A stretch of DNA of 64,000 nucleotides from CAMLJR01 sp964631955 (GTDB lineage Bacteria; Pseudomonadota; Gammaproteobacteria; Pseudomonadales; CAMLJR01), in contig CAZWBA010000007.1 in the NCBI GenBank assembly GCA_964631955.1, positions 99,900-163,899 on the forward strand, read 5' to 3'. The position numbers were made by a program, and so were the translations under genes. Within the stretch, counting starts at the first letter, position 1. Each line of letters begins with the position of its first letter. Below, piece after piece: positions 1-8,623 of the stretch. The notes below the pieces were generated by a model, which saw only the letters and a list, made by a program, of their open reading frames with translations, had not been told where the DNA came from and searched no databases.

Positions 1-1304
1 AAATTATTGGTCGCGGTCACCGCGCCTTCGAAATACGTTTGCGGCCACAGCGTATCGGTGCGCAGATTCTGCAGATAAACACCGGTGATAAACGTCAGTC
101 GGTCTTCGAAAGCGGTTCCGGAAATCTGAAACTCATCCGAAAACGATTCCACTTCGAGCTCGTTACCGGCTCTGCCCGTCGCATAATTTCGTGTTCCGAA
201 CGTAAGAAACGCCGCGCCCAGTGCCGGCTGTTCCGAATCGGTGTCGCCCGATACATAGCCGAAAATATTTTTGAGCTGCAGCTTGTCGTTGAGATCGAAA
301 ATCGTCGTGTTGACGAGCATTTCATCTTCGCCGACATGACTGGTCGGAAACGGATACTGTGTTTTGTAATGACCCAGTCGCTTCTGGTGTTCGACTTCAC
401 TGGCTAAAAAACTCGATGATGTATTGAGGCCGGGGCCGTCGGCTGGCGTGTAAATACTGTAAATATAGGTGGCGCCGGTATTGGTTCCATCGGTGCGCGA
501 ATAGCTGTACATCGTCGTGTTTTCGAGTCGATCGGTCGGATTGATCGTCAACGTCACCCGCCCGCTCTTGCGATCGGTTTCGCCGAGATCCTTATCAGTG
601 ACGATATCCTTGATATATCCGTCGCGCTCGATCGTATTGAATGCAGCGCGCAATAAAATTTTGTCGTCGACGATCGGCACGTTGACCATGCCCTCCACTT
701 CGCGCAGATCGAAATTACCTGCACGCACACGCACCAACGCTTCGGTTTCGTTCGTCGGTTTTGCGGTCGTGTAAAGCACAGCACCGCCGGTCGCATTGCG
801 ACCGAATAAAGTGCCCTGCGGACCTTTCAGCACCTGCACCGAGGAAAGATCGTAAAACGTGGAAGCGCCGTTAATGCTGCTCGGAACCTCATCGATATAC
901 GCAACCACCGCCGAAGGCGAACCGCTGAATGTATCGGCCGATTGTCCACGAATCGAATAGGTCAGCGAGTTATTGCCCTGCGTCTGCCGGATCGTCAAAC
1001 CGGGAACGGTCAGCTGCAGATCGGAATCGGTGCGAACCTGACGCTCGTTCAGCTGCTCCGCGCTGATGGCACTCACCGCAATGGGAACACTTTCCAGATT
1101 TTCATCGCGACGACGCGCCGTCACCACGACCTCATCGAAACCTTTCGCTTCCGATGAATTTGCCGGCCTGGCAGTTTCGGCAGCGATCGCGGCTGGTACA
1201 ACAAATGCAATCGTCGCCAGTGCGGATAACGCCCCGGTTGTCTTTGAGCATGACAGACTGAATTGCGGGAAACGACGATGCGACTTCTTTAAATGGTTAC
1301 GCAT
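1..1304 (-). CDS. TonB-dependent outer-membrane receptor, N-terminal part (runs off window)
   Basis: The reading frame is open from an ATG at 1304 to the window edge, so about 434 N-terminal residues are present and the C-terminal barrel end is missing. The translation starts MRNHLKKSHRR, has a signal peptide ending near AIAAE, then a TonB-box-like FDEVVVTARRR. A plug domain follows (IRGQSADTFSGSPSAVVAYIDE, VLKGPQGTLFGRNATGGAV), then barrel strands. A GGGGAG ribosome site lies 7 bases before the ATG. The plug type (VPIAVSAISAEQL, YIDEVP) is the one common in large TonB receptor sets of organic-substrate degraders. It points away from the catabolic genes only by a short gap and shares their strand, so it may import their substrate (inference). 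Confidence 0.93.
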   Translation of the reverse strand, partial: MRNHLKKSHRRFPQFSLSCSKTTGALSALATIAFVVPAAIAAETARPANSSEAKGFDEVVVTARRRDENLESVPIAVSAISAEQLNERQVRTDSDLQLTVPGLTIRQTQGNNSLTYSIRGQSADTFSGSPSAVVAYIDEVPSSINGASTFYDLSSVQVLKGPQGTLFGRNATGGAVLYTTAKPTNETEALVRVRAGNFDLREVEGMVNVPIVDDKILLRAAFNTIERDGYIKDIVTDKDLGETDRKSGRVTLTINPTDRLENTTMYSYSRTDGTNTGATYIYSIYTPADGPGLNTSSSFLASEVEHQKRLGHYKTQYPFPTSHVGEDEMLVNTTIFDLNDKLQLKNIFGYVSGDTDSEQPALGAAFLTFGTRNYATGRAGNELEVESFSDEFQISGTAFEDRLTFITGVYLQNLRTDTLWPQTYFEGAVTATNN

Positions 1305-1475
1305 TTCAAACTCCCCTCGTTGTGTGCGCATGAATCGAAAACATTCATGCAGTTTTCAAGAATGATTTTTTATTTTTTGCTGCGATCAGATTAGAGAATT
1401 CTCCGATCGCGCCCTCAGACCGGCTCTGTATTCGAATCATGCTTTCGCAAGATCCAATGTCGCATTTTTCTATCT

Positions 1476-2315
1476 TTAACGACCTAAGGCTTTCGCGCGC
1501 GCGTCGAACAATTCCTGCAGGTGATTGACGGGATCGCCCGCTGTGATGCCGCCATCGACGGGCAGAATCGCGCCAGTGATTTGCGCCGCTGCATCGCTGC
1601 AAAGAAATAACGCGGCGGGCGCAACATCGGCCGGCTTGCCCTGACGTTTGAGCGGCTGGTTCGAATCCCACACCGGCGCCAGCGCCTCCTTCACGCGCGT
1701 GGCCTCTTCGGCGGTCATATCGGGCGAAGTGAATGCATTGAGCGAAGTGCGAATGTGACCGGGCGCCAGACAGTTCACGCGAATGTTGTATTCGGCGAAA
1801 TCGATCGCAATCGCTTTGGTGAGTTGAATGACAGCGGCTTTTGATGCGCGATAACTCATCAATGCGTGTCCCGGCAACAAGCCCGCGATCGATGCATTAT
1901 TCAGAATCACCCCGCCGCCATTTTTGCGCATATGGCGCGCAGCGGCCTGACTGCCTGCCAATACACCGAAAAGATTCACGCCGAGCACTTTCTGGAAATC
2001 GGCCAGATCATCGTCGATGAAACGCGGATAGGTCGCACCGGAAATACCGGCATTATTGAACAGGATGTGCAGCGCGCCGAATTTTTCCACAGCGAAATCG
2101 ACGAGTGCCTGGACCTCTTCTTTGTTCGATACATCGGTGCGCTTGAATAACGCCGCATCGCCGAGCTGCTCTGCGAAGACTTCGCCTTCCGCTTCGTTCA
2201 CATCGGCGATAACGACTTTCGCCCCTTCCCTGATGAACAATTCCACCGTTGCGCGACCGATGCCGTTGGCACCGCCGGTAATGATCGCAACCTTTCCACT
2301 CAGAATCTGGCTCAC
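1476..2315 (-). CDS. Short-chain dehydrogenase/reductase (SDR)
   Basis: A 279-residue classical SDR that should oxidise or reduce an alcohol/ketone with NAD(P). The cofactor motif TGGANGIG is at residues 13-20, NNAG at 87-90, the catalytic Ser at about 142 and YRASK (Tyr155, Lys159) follows. The Asp after strand 2 (VVIADVN) favours NAD over NADP. The start is a GTG at 2315 with GGAGA five bases upstream. It lies between the TonB receptor and the P450 on the same strand. A P450 hydroxylation followed by SDR oxidation is a plausible pair of steps, but the substrate is unknown. Confidence 0.9.
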   Translation of the reverse strand: MSQILSGKVAIITGGANGIGRATVELFIREGAKVVIADVNEAEGEVFAEQLGDAALFKRTDVSNKEEVQALVDFAVEKFGALHILFNNAGISGATYPRFIDDDLADFQKVLGVNLFGVLAGSQAAARHMRKNGGGVILNNASIAGLLPGHALMSYRASKAAVIQLTKAIAIDFAEYNIRVNCLAPGHIRTSLNAFTSPDMTAEEATRVKEALAPVWDSNQPLKRQGKPADVAPAALFLCSDAAAQITGAILPVDGGITAGDPVNHLQELFDARAKALGR

Positions 2316-2401
2316 GCGTATCTCCTATTTTTCTTCGGAAATAATAAAACGCGCTGCGAGGATTATTTTCCCGCAGCGCGCGAGGCAAAACGTGCTCGTC
2401 A

Positions 2402-3712
2402 TTATTTGCGGGGAGTAAATGTCATCGGCAGCGACGCGAGCGCATGCGTTGCAACGGTGGGCTGATAGCTGATGTCTGCTACCGGTATCGCAAGCCGGAA
2501 ATCGGCGATGCGTTTAACCAGCTCCTTCGCCGCGAGTTTGATTTCCATGCGCGCGAGCGAAGCGCCGATGCAGCGGTGAATACCGACACCGAATGCGACG
2601 TGCGAACCGAGATTGCCGCGCGTGGTATCGAAATTGCGCGGGCAGGCGAATTGCGATTCGTCGTCATTACCAGAGGCATAGAGTACGAGCATATGCGCGC
2701 CTGCCGGTAATTTCTGACCGCCGAGAACGGTTTCCTTTGTTGTCATTTTGGCGAGACCGCGCACGGGCGGCGCAAAACGCAGCAGTTCCTCGACGAAGCG
2801 GTTCAGGTAACGATCGTCCTCGACATTGTCGTAAAGCTGCTGCGCCAGTTCGGGCTGCGTCGCCAGAATGAACAGCAGATTGCTGATCGCGGTTGCGGTG
2901 GTGTCGTTGCCCGCAATGATCAGCGCGCGAATCAGCGAAACAGCTTCGCCAAACTCCAGCTTGCTGCCATCCTCCAGTTTCGCGTGCACGAGATCGGTGA
3001 TCATGTCCTCTTTCGGATTTGCTTCGCGATCTTTCATCTGCGCGATGATGAAATTCTGCAGTTCACAAATGAGTTTCGCGTTCTCGATCATCTGTTCGCG
3101 ATTCTGCATGCGACTGATCTGCGCGGTGATCGCTTCGGACCAGCGCGAAATTTTCGAACCATCGTATTGATTGATACCGAGCTGCTCACAAATTACGGCA
3201 ATCGTGAGTGGAATCGCGAATTCCCGCAGGCCGTCGACCACTTCGCCGCTGGCGCCTTTCCCGGCGAATTTTTCCGCGAGGTCCGAAATGATTTTCGCGA
3301 TTCCCGGCTCCAGCGATTTAACTCGGTGCGCCGAAAAAGCGCCGTCCATCAAACGGCGAATGCGTGTGTGATAGGGAGGATCGCTCTTGATTGCATCGGC
3401 AAAGAAACCGCCGCCCTCTTCTTCGAGAATTTTCTTGAACTCCTCGAAGAAACCGCTCGCGTATTGTTTTTCGTAGCCATGCTTGTCGGAGAATGTTTCG
3501 GGATCGCGCAGCAACGCGACGATATCTTCATAGCGCGAAACCAGCCACATGCCGAGTTTTTCGTCGTAATGCACGGGATCTTCATTGCGCATCGTCCAGT
3601 AAAAGTCCCTCGGCTGCGCGAGAATTTGCGACTCGGTCAATGAGGCTCCAGCCAGCTCAACCCGATGACGGCCTACCGGACATTCCGCTACGTTCGTTTG
3701 ACCCTCACTCAT
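2402..3712 (-). CDS. Cytochrome P450 (bacterial class I type)
   Basis: A 436-residue soluble P450 with all signature elements: I-helix AGNDTT at 267-272, the ExxR motif EELLR at 308-312 and the haem loop FGVGIHRCIG at 374-383 with Cys381 as thiolate ligand. It would hydroxylate an organic substrate using electrons from a ferredoxin and reductase; none is encoded nearby. The ATG at 3712 follows a stretch holding two ~20-bp direct repeats that overlap the 3' end of the neighbouring araC-type gene, a likely control site. The subfamily cannot be assigned from motifs alone. Confidence 0.93.
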   Translation of the reverse strand: MSEGQTNVAECPVGRHRVELAGASLTESQILAQPRDFYWTMRNEDPVHYDEKLGMWLVSRYEDIVALLRDPETFSDKHGYEKQYASGFFEEFKKILEEEGGGFFADAIKSDPPYHTRIRRLMDGAFSAHRVKSLEPGIAKIISDLAEKFAGKGASGEVVDGLREFAIPLTIAVICEQLGINQYDGSKISRWSEAITAQISRMQNREQMIENAKLICELQNFIIAQMKDREANPKEDMITDLVHAKLEDGSKLEFGEAVSLIRALIIAGNDTTATAISNLLFILATQPELAQQLYDNVEDDRYLNRFVEELLRFAPPVRGLAKMTTKETVLGGQKLPAGAHMLVLYASGNDDESQFACPRNFDTTRGNLGSHVAFGVGIHRCIGASLARMEIKLAAKELVKRIADFRLAIPVADISYQPTVATHALASLPMTFTPRK

Positions 3713-3737
3713 TTTCTTGCCTCACGTTGTTAATCTT

Positions 3738-3776
3738 TTATAAACCATTAATGCTGTTATAAAACAGTCAATGCTG
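3738..3776. promoter_or_regulatory. Tandem direct repeat upstream of the P450 gene, candidate AraC-type operator
   Basis: Two adjacent copies, TTATAAACCATTAATGCTG (3738-3756) and TTATAAAACAGTCAATGCTG (3757-3776), sit directly before the P450 gene and overlap the stop codon of the AraC-family gene. AraC-family activators usually bind direct half-sites about 20-21 bp apart near the -35 region, which fits the spacing. Function is inferred. An alternative is a chance tandem duplication, as several occur elsewhere in this window. Confidence 0.4.
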
Positions 3777-4802
3777 CTGCATTGCAGCAAATTCAGCGGA
3801 CGAGCGATATTCGCGCGGACCTTTTTTAAACACGCGCTTGAACAAGCGGCTGAAATGTGCCGGGCTCTTGAAGCCGACGCGAAACGCAATTTCCGCAATT
3901 GAGATTTCGCCGGGTTTGGTGGATGCGAGCCATTGATTTGCAATTTTCAGCCGCCGATCCCATACCAGCGTCGAAAACGATGTGCCGCTCTGCTTGAACA
4001 GATGCGATAGATAACGCGGCGAAATACCGCTGGCCTGCGCCACCATCGCTGCATTTAATTTCGGATCGGACAAATGCACGTCGATAAAACGCAGCACATC
4101 CTGCAAACGTTTTTCCGCGAGCGACTGACGCGCCTGCGAATAGTTATCGCAGCGCTTGATCGCCTCGGCCATCAGGCTCAGCGCGCTTTCGACGAGTAAT
4201 TGCTCAATGTGCTCGGCCAGCTCGCCGGACGCTTCGAACACGTCGTTCAGAATGCGCTCGGCCATTTGAAATTCGCGCGAATCGGTCGACATAGTGAAGC
4301 CGACATTGACTTCAAACGGCAGAAAGCGACGGAAGATATGCGCGGGCACGATGAGATGCAGCGCTTCATGGACCGATTCATTATCGATATGGCATTCCAT
4401 CGTGAACGGCGACATCGATTTGGTCAGCATGAAGTCGCCCGATTTCGCTACGTTGCGACCGCATTGATGGGAGATACCTAAGCTGCCGCGCTTGACGAAC
4501 CAGAGCACGACGACATCCGTGGCATCCTCGCGAATATGCGACCACGAGCGGCGGAAAAACTGGCGGGATTTGGCCTTGAGGCGAATGATCGAGCAGGAGC
4601 CAACGGCTTTTTTATCGGCGCGCACGTCGATGGTGGAGCCCGCCTCGATGGAATAATCGCCGAGGTAATACTCCTGATTCCTGTCACCCCGAAAGGTGTT
4701 CTGACAATCCTGATAATTGCGTTCGTCAAATGCAAAGAGCGTTGTGGTCACCACTGAACTCTCCGGCGCGTCGATCAGGCGCTTCAATGAATCGTTGGCC
4801 AA
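3768..4802 (-). CDS. AraC-family transcriptional regulator
   Basis: A protein of up to 344 residues with an N-terminal AraC-binding-like sensor domain and a C-terminal double helix-turn-helix (AMVAQASGISPRYLSHLFKQ, then ISIAEIAFRVGFKSPAHFSR). The first possible start is TTG at 4802, without a clear ribosome site. The GTG codons at 4754/4751 are preceded by GGAGAG and may be the true start, removing 16-17 residues. It is 55 bp upstream of the P450 gene on the same strand and probably controls the P450/SDR/receptor genes. The effector is unknown. Confidence 0.9.
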   Translation of the reverse strand: MANDSLKRLIDAPESSVVTTTLFAFDERNYQDCQNTFRGDRNQEYYLGDYSIEAGSTIDVRADKKAVGSCSIIRLKAKSRQFFRRSWSHIREDATDVVVLWFVKRGSLGISHQCGRNVAKSGDFMLTKSMSPFTMECHIDNESVHEALHLIVPAHIFRRFLPFEVNVGFTMSTDSREFQMAERILNDVFEASGELAEHIEQLLVESALSLMAEAIKRCDNYSQARQSLAEKRLQDVLRFIDVHLSDPKLNAAMVAQASGISPRYLSHLFKQSGTSFSTLVWDRRLKIANQWLASTKPGEISIAEIAFRVGFKSPAHFSRLFKRVFKKGPREYRSSAEFAAMQQH

Positions 4803-4901
4803 GCGTGTGACCGAATATTAACTTTGTGAGGTTGCGCCCACATCTTCACTTGGCGTTCTTTCGTGTGCAATTCGTGCAGGGGTGGCCAGTCTTGGACACG
4901 G

Positions 4902-4987
4902 GCGGGCCGGTCCGTTTTTTTCATGAAAACCGTACTCCTATTGGAGATGGTCCGTGCGCTTTTCATGAAAAAAACGGCCCGGCCCGC
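4902..4987. repeat. Long inverted repeat (28-bp arms)
   Basis: Arms at 4902-4929 and 4960-4987 are inverted copies with a single mismatch, around a 30-base loop. Each arm contains the palindrome TTTTCATGAAAA next to a G/C-rich block. It lies between the stop of the CoA-transferase gene (5008) and the upstream region of the AraC regulator. It could act as a transcript-end hairpin for the minus-strand operon, a regulator site, or be a small mobile palindromic element; no long T run follows the stem. Confidence 0.75.
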
Positions 4988-5007
4988 TGCAATTGCCAGT
5001 GGTATTG

Positions 5008-6234
5008 CTAGCGCGTTATACCAGCGTCCGCGAGCCGCTTCTGCTCCGAATCCGACAATCCCAGAATATCGCCGAAGACATAGGCATTGTGTTCGCCTAA
5101 ACGCGGCGCGCCATCATTGATTGCAGCCCCACGCGACATCTTCCAGCCGGGGCCGAGAATCGGCCGCGTCGAGCCGTCGCCATTGATGACCTCGTGGTAA
5201 AAATCGCGCAGCCACAGGTGTTCGTCGGCAATCAGATCGACCGAGCTCAGACTCTTGCCGGCGGCGATTCCGCGTGCCTGCAGCAAGGCGGAGAGCGCCG
5301 CCGCGTCGCGTGTCGCCGTCCACGTCGACAGCAAGCGATCCAGCTCTTCGGCGTGCGCCCTGCGCTGATCCAGCGTGGCGAATTTCGGATTCACCGCCAG
5401 CCCGGGCTGCTCCATCGCCACCGTCAGCGCCTGCCAGGCGACATCGGTCGAAATCGCGATCGCGATCCATTCTTCATTCGCACAGGGATACACACCGTGC
5501 GGCGCCATATCGCTGTGACGATTGCCATCGCTCTCGTGGATGACGCCATTGAGCGCATAATCCATGACTGTATCGCCGATCATGCTCGCCATACATTCGA
5601 CGGCGGAGACATCGACGAACTGACCCACTCCGGTGCGACGGCGATGCATCAACGCCACCATCGAGGCGTACGCTGCGATGGCGCCGAACGTGGAATCGGC
5701 ATAGCGCACATTCATGCCCGCCGGCGCCCCGCCCTCGTAACCCACCAGCGAACTCAGGCCGCCCAATGCCGCGAAACATGGCGCATAGCCGGTCTGATAC
5801 GACAGCGGCCCTTCGCTGCCATACATGCCCATCGAGGTGTAGATGATGTCCGGCTTCACGGTTTTTATTCTGTCGTAGCCGAGACCGAGACGCTTCACCG
5901 CACCCGGGCGCAGATTCTCGATGAGGATGTCGGCTTTCGAAACCAGAGCGAGAATCAGATCGATGCCCTCGCTGGTCTTCATATCGATCTGCACGCTGAG
6001 CTTCTGCGGATTCACCGCCTGAAACCCCGGCGCCTTATTGATATCGGCCACACCGTATGTACGGGTGACATCGAGCGAGCCTTCGCTCTCGATGCGAATG
6101 ACTTCCGCACCGAGAAATGAAAATAGTTTTCCCGCGTAAGGGCCGGCCCACACCTTGGTCAGCTCGACGACCCGCACGCCTTGCAGCGGTCCGCCGCGCA
6201 GTTTTTCATTTTCATTCGCTGCGTTTGCGCTCAT
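5008..6234 (-). CDS. CoA-transferase family III (CaiB/BaiF type), Asp-bearing subunit
   Basis: A 408-residue family III CoA-transferase, which moves CoA between acyl-CoA and a free acid. N-terminal VVELTKVWAGPYAGKLFSFLGAEVIRIE is the Rossmann-like start of the family. The segment VRYADSTFG places the expected catalytic Asp at residue 180, followed by the usual GVGQFVDVS. It overlaps the upstream paralogue by the four bases ATGA, so the two are translationally coupled. The pair probably forms one heteromeric enzyme activating the pathway acid. Donor and acceptor are unknown. Confidence 0.92.
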   Translation of the reverse strand: MSANAANENEKLRGGPLQGVRVVELTKVWAGPYAGKLFSFLGAEVIRIESEGSLDVTRTYGVADINKAPGFQAVNPQKLSVQIDMKTSEGIDLILALVSKADILIENLRPGAVKRLGLGYDRIKTVKPDIIYTSMGMYGSEGPLSYQTGYAPCFAALGGLSSLVGYEGGAPAGMNVRYADSTFGAIAAYASMVALMHRRRTGVGQFVDVSAVECMASMIGDTVMDYALNGVIHESDGNRHSDMAPHGVYPCANEEWIAIAISTDVAWQALTVAMEQPGLAVNPKFATLDQRRAHAEELDRLLSTWTATRDAAALSALLQARGIAAGKSLSSVDLIADEHLWLRDFYHEVINGDGSTRPILGPGWKMSRGAAINDGAPRLGEHNAYVFGDILGLSDSEQKRLADAGITR

Positions 6235-7436
6235 TGCTGTGCCTCCGGTGTCGCCAGAGCGGCGTCTGAATATCGCTCCAGCGCCGGATTATGCTGTCCC
6301 AGCAACGGCGCTGCCGATGTGATCTGCGCCGGCGTTTCGCTGAGCCGGTACGGCACGGTCGGATATTTCGCGGTGCCAAGCACCGGGTGTGACAGCTCGG
6401 TAAAAAACCGGCGGAATTGAAACTGCTCGGATTCGATCAAATCCTTCGCATTATTCACGGCAACCAGCGTGAGCCCGAGCTTTTGCGCTGCGGCCGCCGC
6501 TTCGTGCTTGTTCTGCGTTTTCAGCCATTCGCCGACATGATGGCGGCATTGCCCGACGCGCTCGGGCGTGCATTCGCGCTCCAGCCAGCGCTCCGGAAAT
6601 GCATTCATCCATTCGGGATTGCCGAGCAGCTGGCGCAGGGCTTCCCAGTGCCCCGGCGCCGATATCCACAGATAGGAATAACCATCGGCGCAGGTAAAAA
6701 ACCCGGACGGGCCGAATAAATCGAATTGCGCGCGCGAGGTACCGACATCCATATCGCCCGCGATCATTTGCCCGAGGACGTAATCGATACGCGACGCGAG
6801 CACCTCCTGTTTCGAAATCTCGATGACGCGACCGAGCTTCGATGCTTCCCGCTCGAACAAGGCGGCAACCACGCACAGCGATGCCTCGATGCCCGCTTCG
6901 TAACTCGTCAGAAAACGGCCAGCGCCTTTCAGCGGCGCCTTCTTCGCATCATCCGAACCGCTCGGTGTGTGATAGCCCCAGCCGCTGCTGTGAAATACCG
7001 TGAGGTCTTCGGCGTGCCTGCGCGTTTCGGGCGGTGCCAGCCCGAACGGAGTGATCGAGCAGACAATCAGATGCGGCTGCTTCCGCTCGATCGTCGTCAG
7101 ATCGATGCCGATACCATCGAGCCACGCCAGCGTGTGATCGTCGATCACTGCATCGACGCGCGCCAGTAATTTATCCAGCGTGGCGATGCCGTCCGCAGTC
7201 GCCAGATCGAGCGTCACCGAATGTTTATTGGTATTCAGATACGCGAACAGGCCGCTGCGCTCGCCGTCACCTTTATCGCCCGCGCCAAACGGACCGAGCC
7301 GACGCGTCGGGCTGCCGCTTCCAGGCTTTTCGATTTTGATGATTTCGGCGCCGAAATCGGCGAGCAATTTACCGCAATATTCGCCGGCGGCATTTTCCGC
7401 AAGCTCGAGCACTTTGATTCCACGTAAGGCCGACAT
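6231..7436 (-). CDS. CoA-transferase family III (CaiB/BaiF type), subunit lacking the usual Asp
   Basis: A 401-residue paralogue of the next gene, starting MSALRGIKVLELAENAAGEY and carrying the GAEIIKIEKPGSGSP family motif. In the region that normally reads aDxxxG before the helix, the sequence is FLTSYEAG, so Ser178 stands where the catalytic Asp would be by eye alignment. This suggests a structural partner rather than an independent enzyme, as in two-subunit family III transferases such as benzylsuccinate CoA-transferase. The ATG at 7436 follows AGGTGAG. It is 23 bp downstream of the enoyl-CoA hydratase gene. Confidence 0.9.
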   Translation of the reverse strand: MSALRGIKVLELAENAAGEYCGKLLADFGAEIIKIEKPGSGSPTRRLGPFGAGDKGDGERSGLFAYLNTNKHSVTLDLATADGIATLDKLLARVDAVIDDHTLAWLDGIGIDLTTIERKQPHLIVCSITPFGLAPPETRRHAEDLTVFHSSGWGYHTPSGSDDAKKAPLKGAGRFLTSYEAGIEASLCVVAALFEREASKLGRVIEISKQEVLASRIDYVLGQMIAGDMDVGTSRAQFDLFGPSGFFTCADGYSYLWISAPGHWEALRQLLGNPEWMNAFPERWLERECTPERVGQCRHHVGEWLKTQNKHEAAAAAQKLGLTLVAVNNAKDLIESEQFQFRRFFTELSHPVLGTAKYPTVPYRLSETPAQITSAAPLLGQHNPALERYSDAALATPEAQQ

Positions 7437-7459
7437 GCCATCTCACCTTTTTGCTTCTG

Positions 7460-8434
7460 TCATTCAGGCTTCTTCCGATTGCCGCGCCCCATGCGCCATT
7501 CCGGCGGATACTGCATATCGATATCCTTGACATGATTGCTCAGCCCTTTCTCGAACATGTCGCCGCCGAACTCCGTATCGCCTTTTCTATCCGGCGTCAT
7601 CATCGGCAACATGCCCTCGACGAATCCGGTCAGCAAACTGCCCATATATTCGCCGCGATACTGCTTGTACATTTCGATAAAGGTCTTCTGTACCTGCACC
7701 ACATCGGTCGGGCGCGTGCGCGAACAGGCCAGCGCATATTTTCTGGTTTCATCTTCAAGCTTTTCGCGCGGCACCACGCTGTTCACGAAATTGCATTTAT
7801 CCATTTCCTGCGCGGTGAAGGGACGCCCGGTGAATAACATCTCCGAAAATTTGCGCAGCCCCATCGCTTCCATCCACGTCCAGAAGCGCGGACCCCAGCC
7901 GACATAACGAAAGGCAGGATGGCCGAACAGCGTGTCGTCCGAACACACGAGCAGGTCGGCATCGGCTGCCTGATAAAAATGCCAGCCGTAGCAATAACCC
8001 TTCGCCTCGACGATGCTGATTTTTTTGAATTCCTGCAGCGGCCGATTTCCCGCCGGCGCCTTGGCATAGTGATCGGTCATGCCATGCAGAAAACGGTACG
8101 ACCCTTTCGGTGGATATTTCACACCCGGATCGTTAATGCCGAATTCGTGCAACAACGAAATATCCTTGCCATCATCGGTATAAAAATCGGCCTGTTCCTC
8201 AAGATCCCCACCGGTACCAAAATCCCTGCCCTCGCCGCGAATGACGAGCACTTTCACATCGTCGTCGATATTGGCCTTGAAAACATAATCTGCGTAGAGC
8301 TGGCGCATGCCGGCAGTGGTGGCGTTGATGCGATCGGGGCGATTGAGCGTCAGCGTTGCGATTTTATTGGCAGTGTCTTTTTCATAGCGAATGTATTGCC
8401 TGGCTTCTTCTTTGAGTTCATCGATGTTAAGCAT
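7460..8434 (-). CDS. Enoyl-CoA hydratase/isomerase family protein (long form)
   Basis: A 324-residue crotonase-fold protein. The core contains ATLTLNRPDRINA, the oxyanion loop GEGRDFGTGGDLEEQ, and VEAKGYCYGWHFYQAADADL where most members have a Gly-rich GG(A/G) turn. The frame is open for 156 residues further upstream, but that part lacks family similarity and would overlap the divergent regulator at 8624. I therefore start at ATG 8434 (MLNIDELKEEARQY). It is the first gene of a three-gene operon with the two CoA-transferases. It probably acts on the CoA ester they make. Confidence 0.88.
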   Translation of the reverse strand: MLNIDELKEEARQYIRYEKDTANKIATLTLNRPDRINATTAGMRQLYADYVFKANIDDDVKVLVIRGEGRDFGTGGDLEEQADFYTDDGKDISLLHEFGINDPGVKYPPKGSYRFLHGMTDHYAKAPAGNRPLQEFKKISIVEAKGYCYGWHFYQAADADLLVCSDDTLFGHPAFRYVGWGPRFWTWMEAMGLRKFSEMLFTGRPFTAQEMDKCNFVNSVVPREKLEDETRKYALACSRTRPTDVVQVQKTFIEMYKQYRGEYMGSLLTGFVEGMLPMMTPDRKGDTEFGGDMFEKGLSNHVKDIDMQYPPEWRMGRGNRKKPE

Positions 8435-8455
8435 GAGCGCACCACTCGGTTGTTG

Positions 8456-8496
8456 GATTGACGTTTCTCTTGATTGCCGCGTCTTCTTGACTGACG
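8456..8496. promoter_or_regulatory. Three GAYTGMCG boxes between divergent genes, candidate operator
   Basis: The boxes GATTGACG (8456-8463), GATTGCCG (8472-8479) and GACTGACG (8489-8496) are spaced 16 and 17 bp apart in the 190-bp gap between the hydratase operon (minus) and an AraC-family gene (plus). A regularly spaced direct repeat in this position suggests a regulator site. This is inference from spacing alone. Confidence 0.3.
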
Positions 8497-8623
8497 CTCT
8501 CTGCCGAATTGGCGAACAGCCGGTTTTTATGCCATAGCCAAACGCTTTTAGTCCTGACAAATCGCGTGATAGGATCGGCAGCTCACGCAATCTGTCCAAC
8601 GTCTTGCCCGGGCAGAGAAAATA

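Noticed and set aside
366..377. GTAATGACCCAG match to the IS end inside the first TonB receptor
   Set aside because: Only 12 bases match; the reading frame of the receptor continues unbroken, so this is chance.
4836..5011. Small open frames within the long inverted repeat
   Set aside because: They are created by the palindrome and have no ribosome site or protein-like composition.
5194..6120. Plus-strand open frame inside the CoA-transferase gene
   Set aside because: His/Arg-rich antisense shadow of a well-supported gene.
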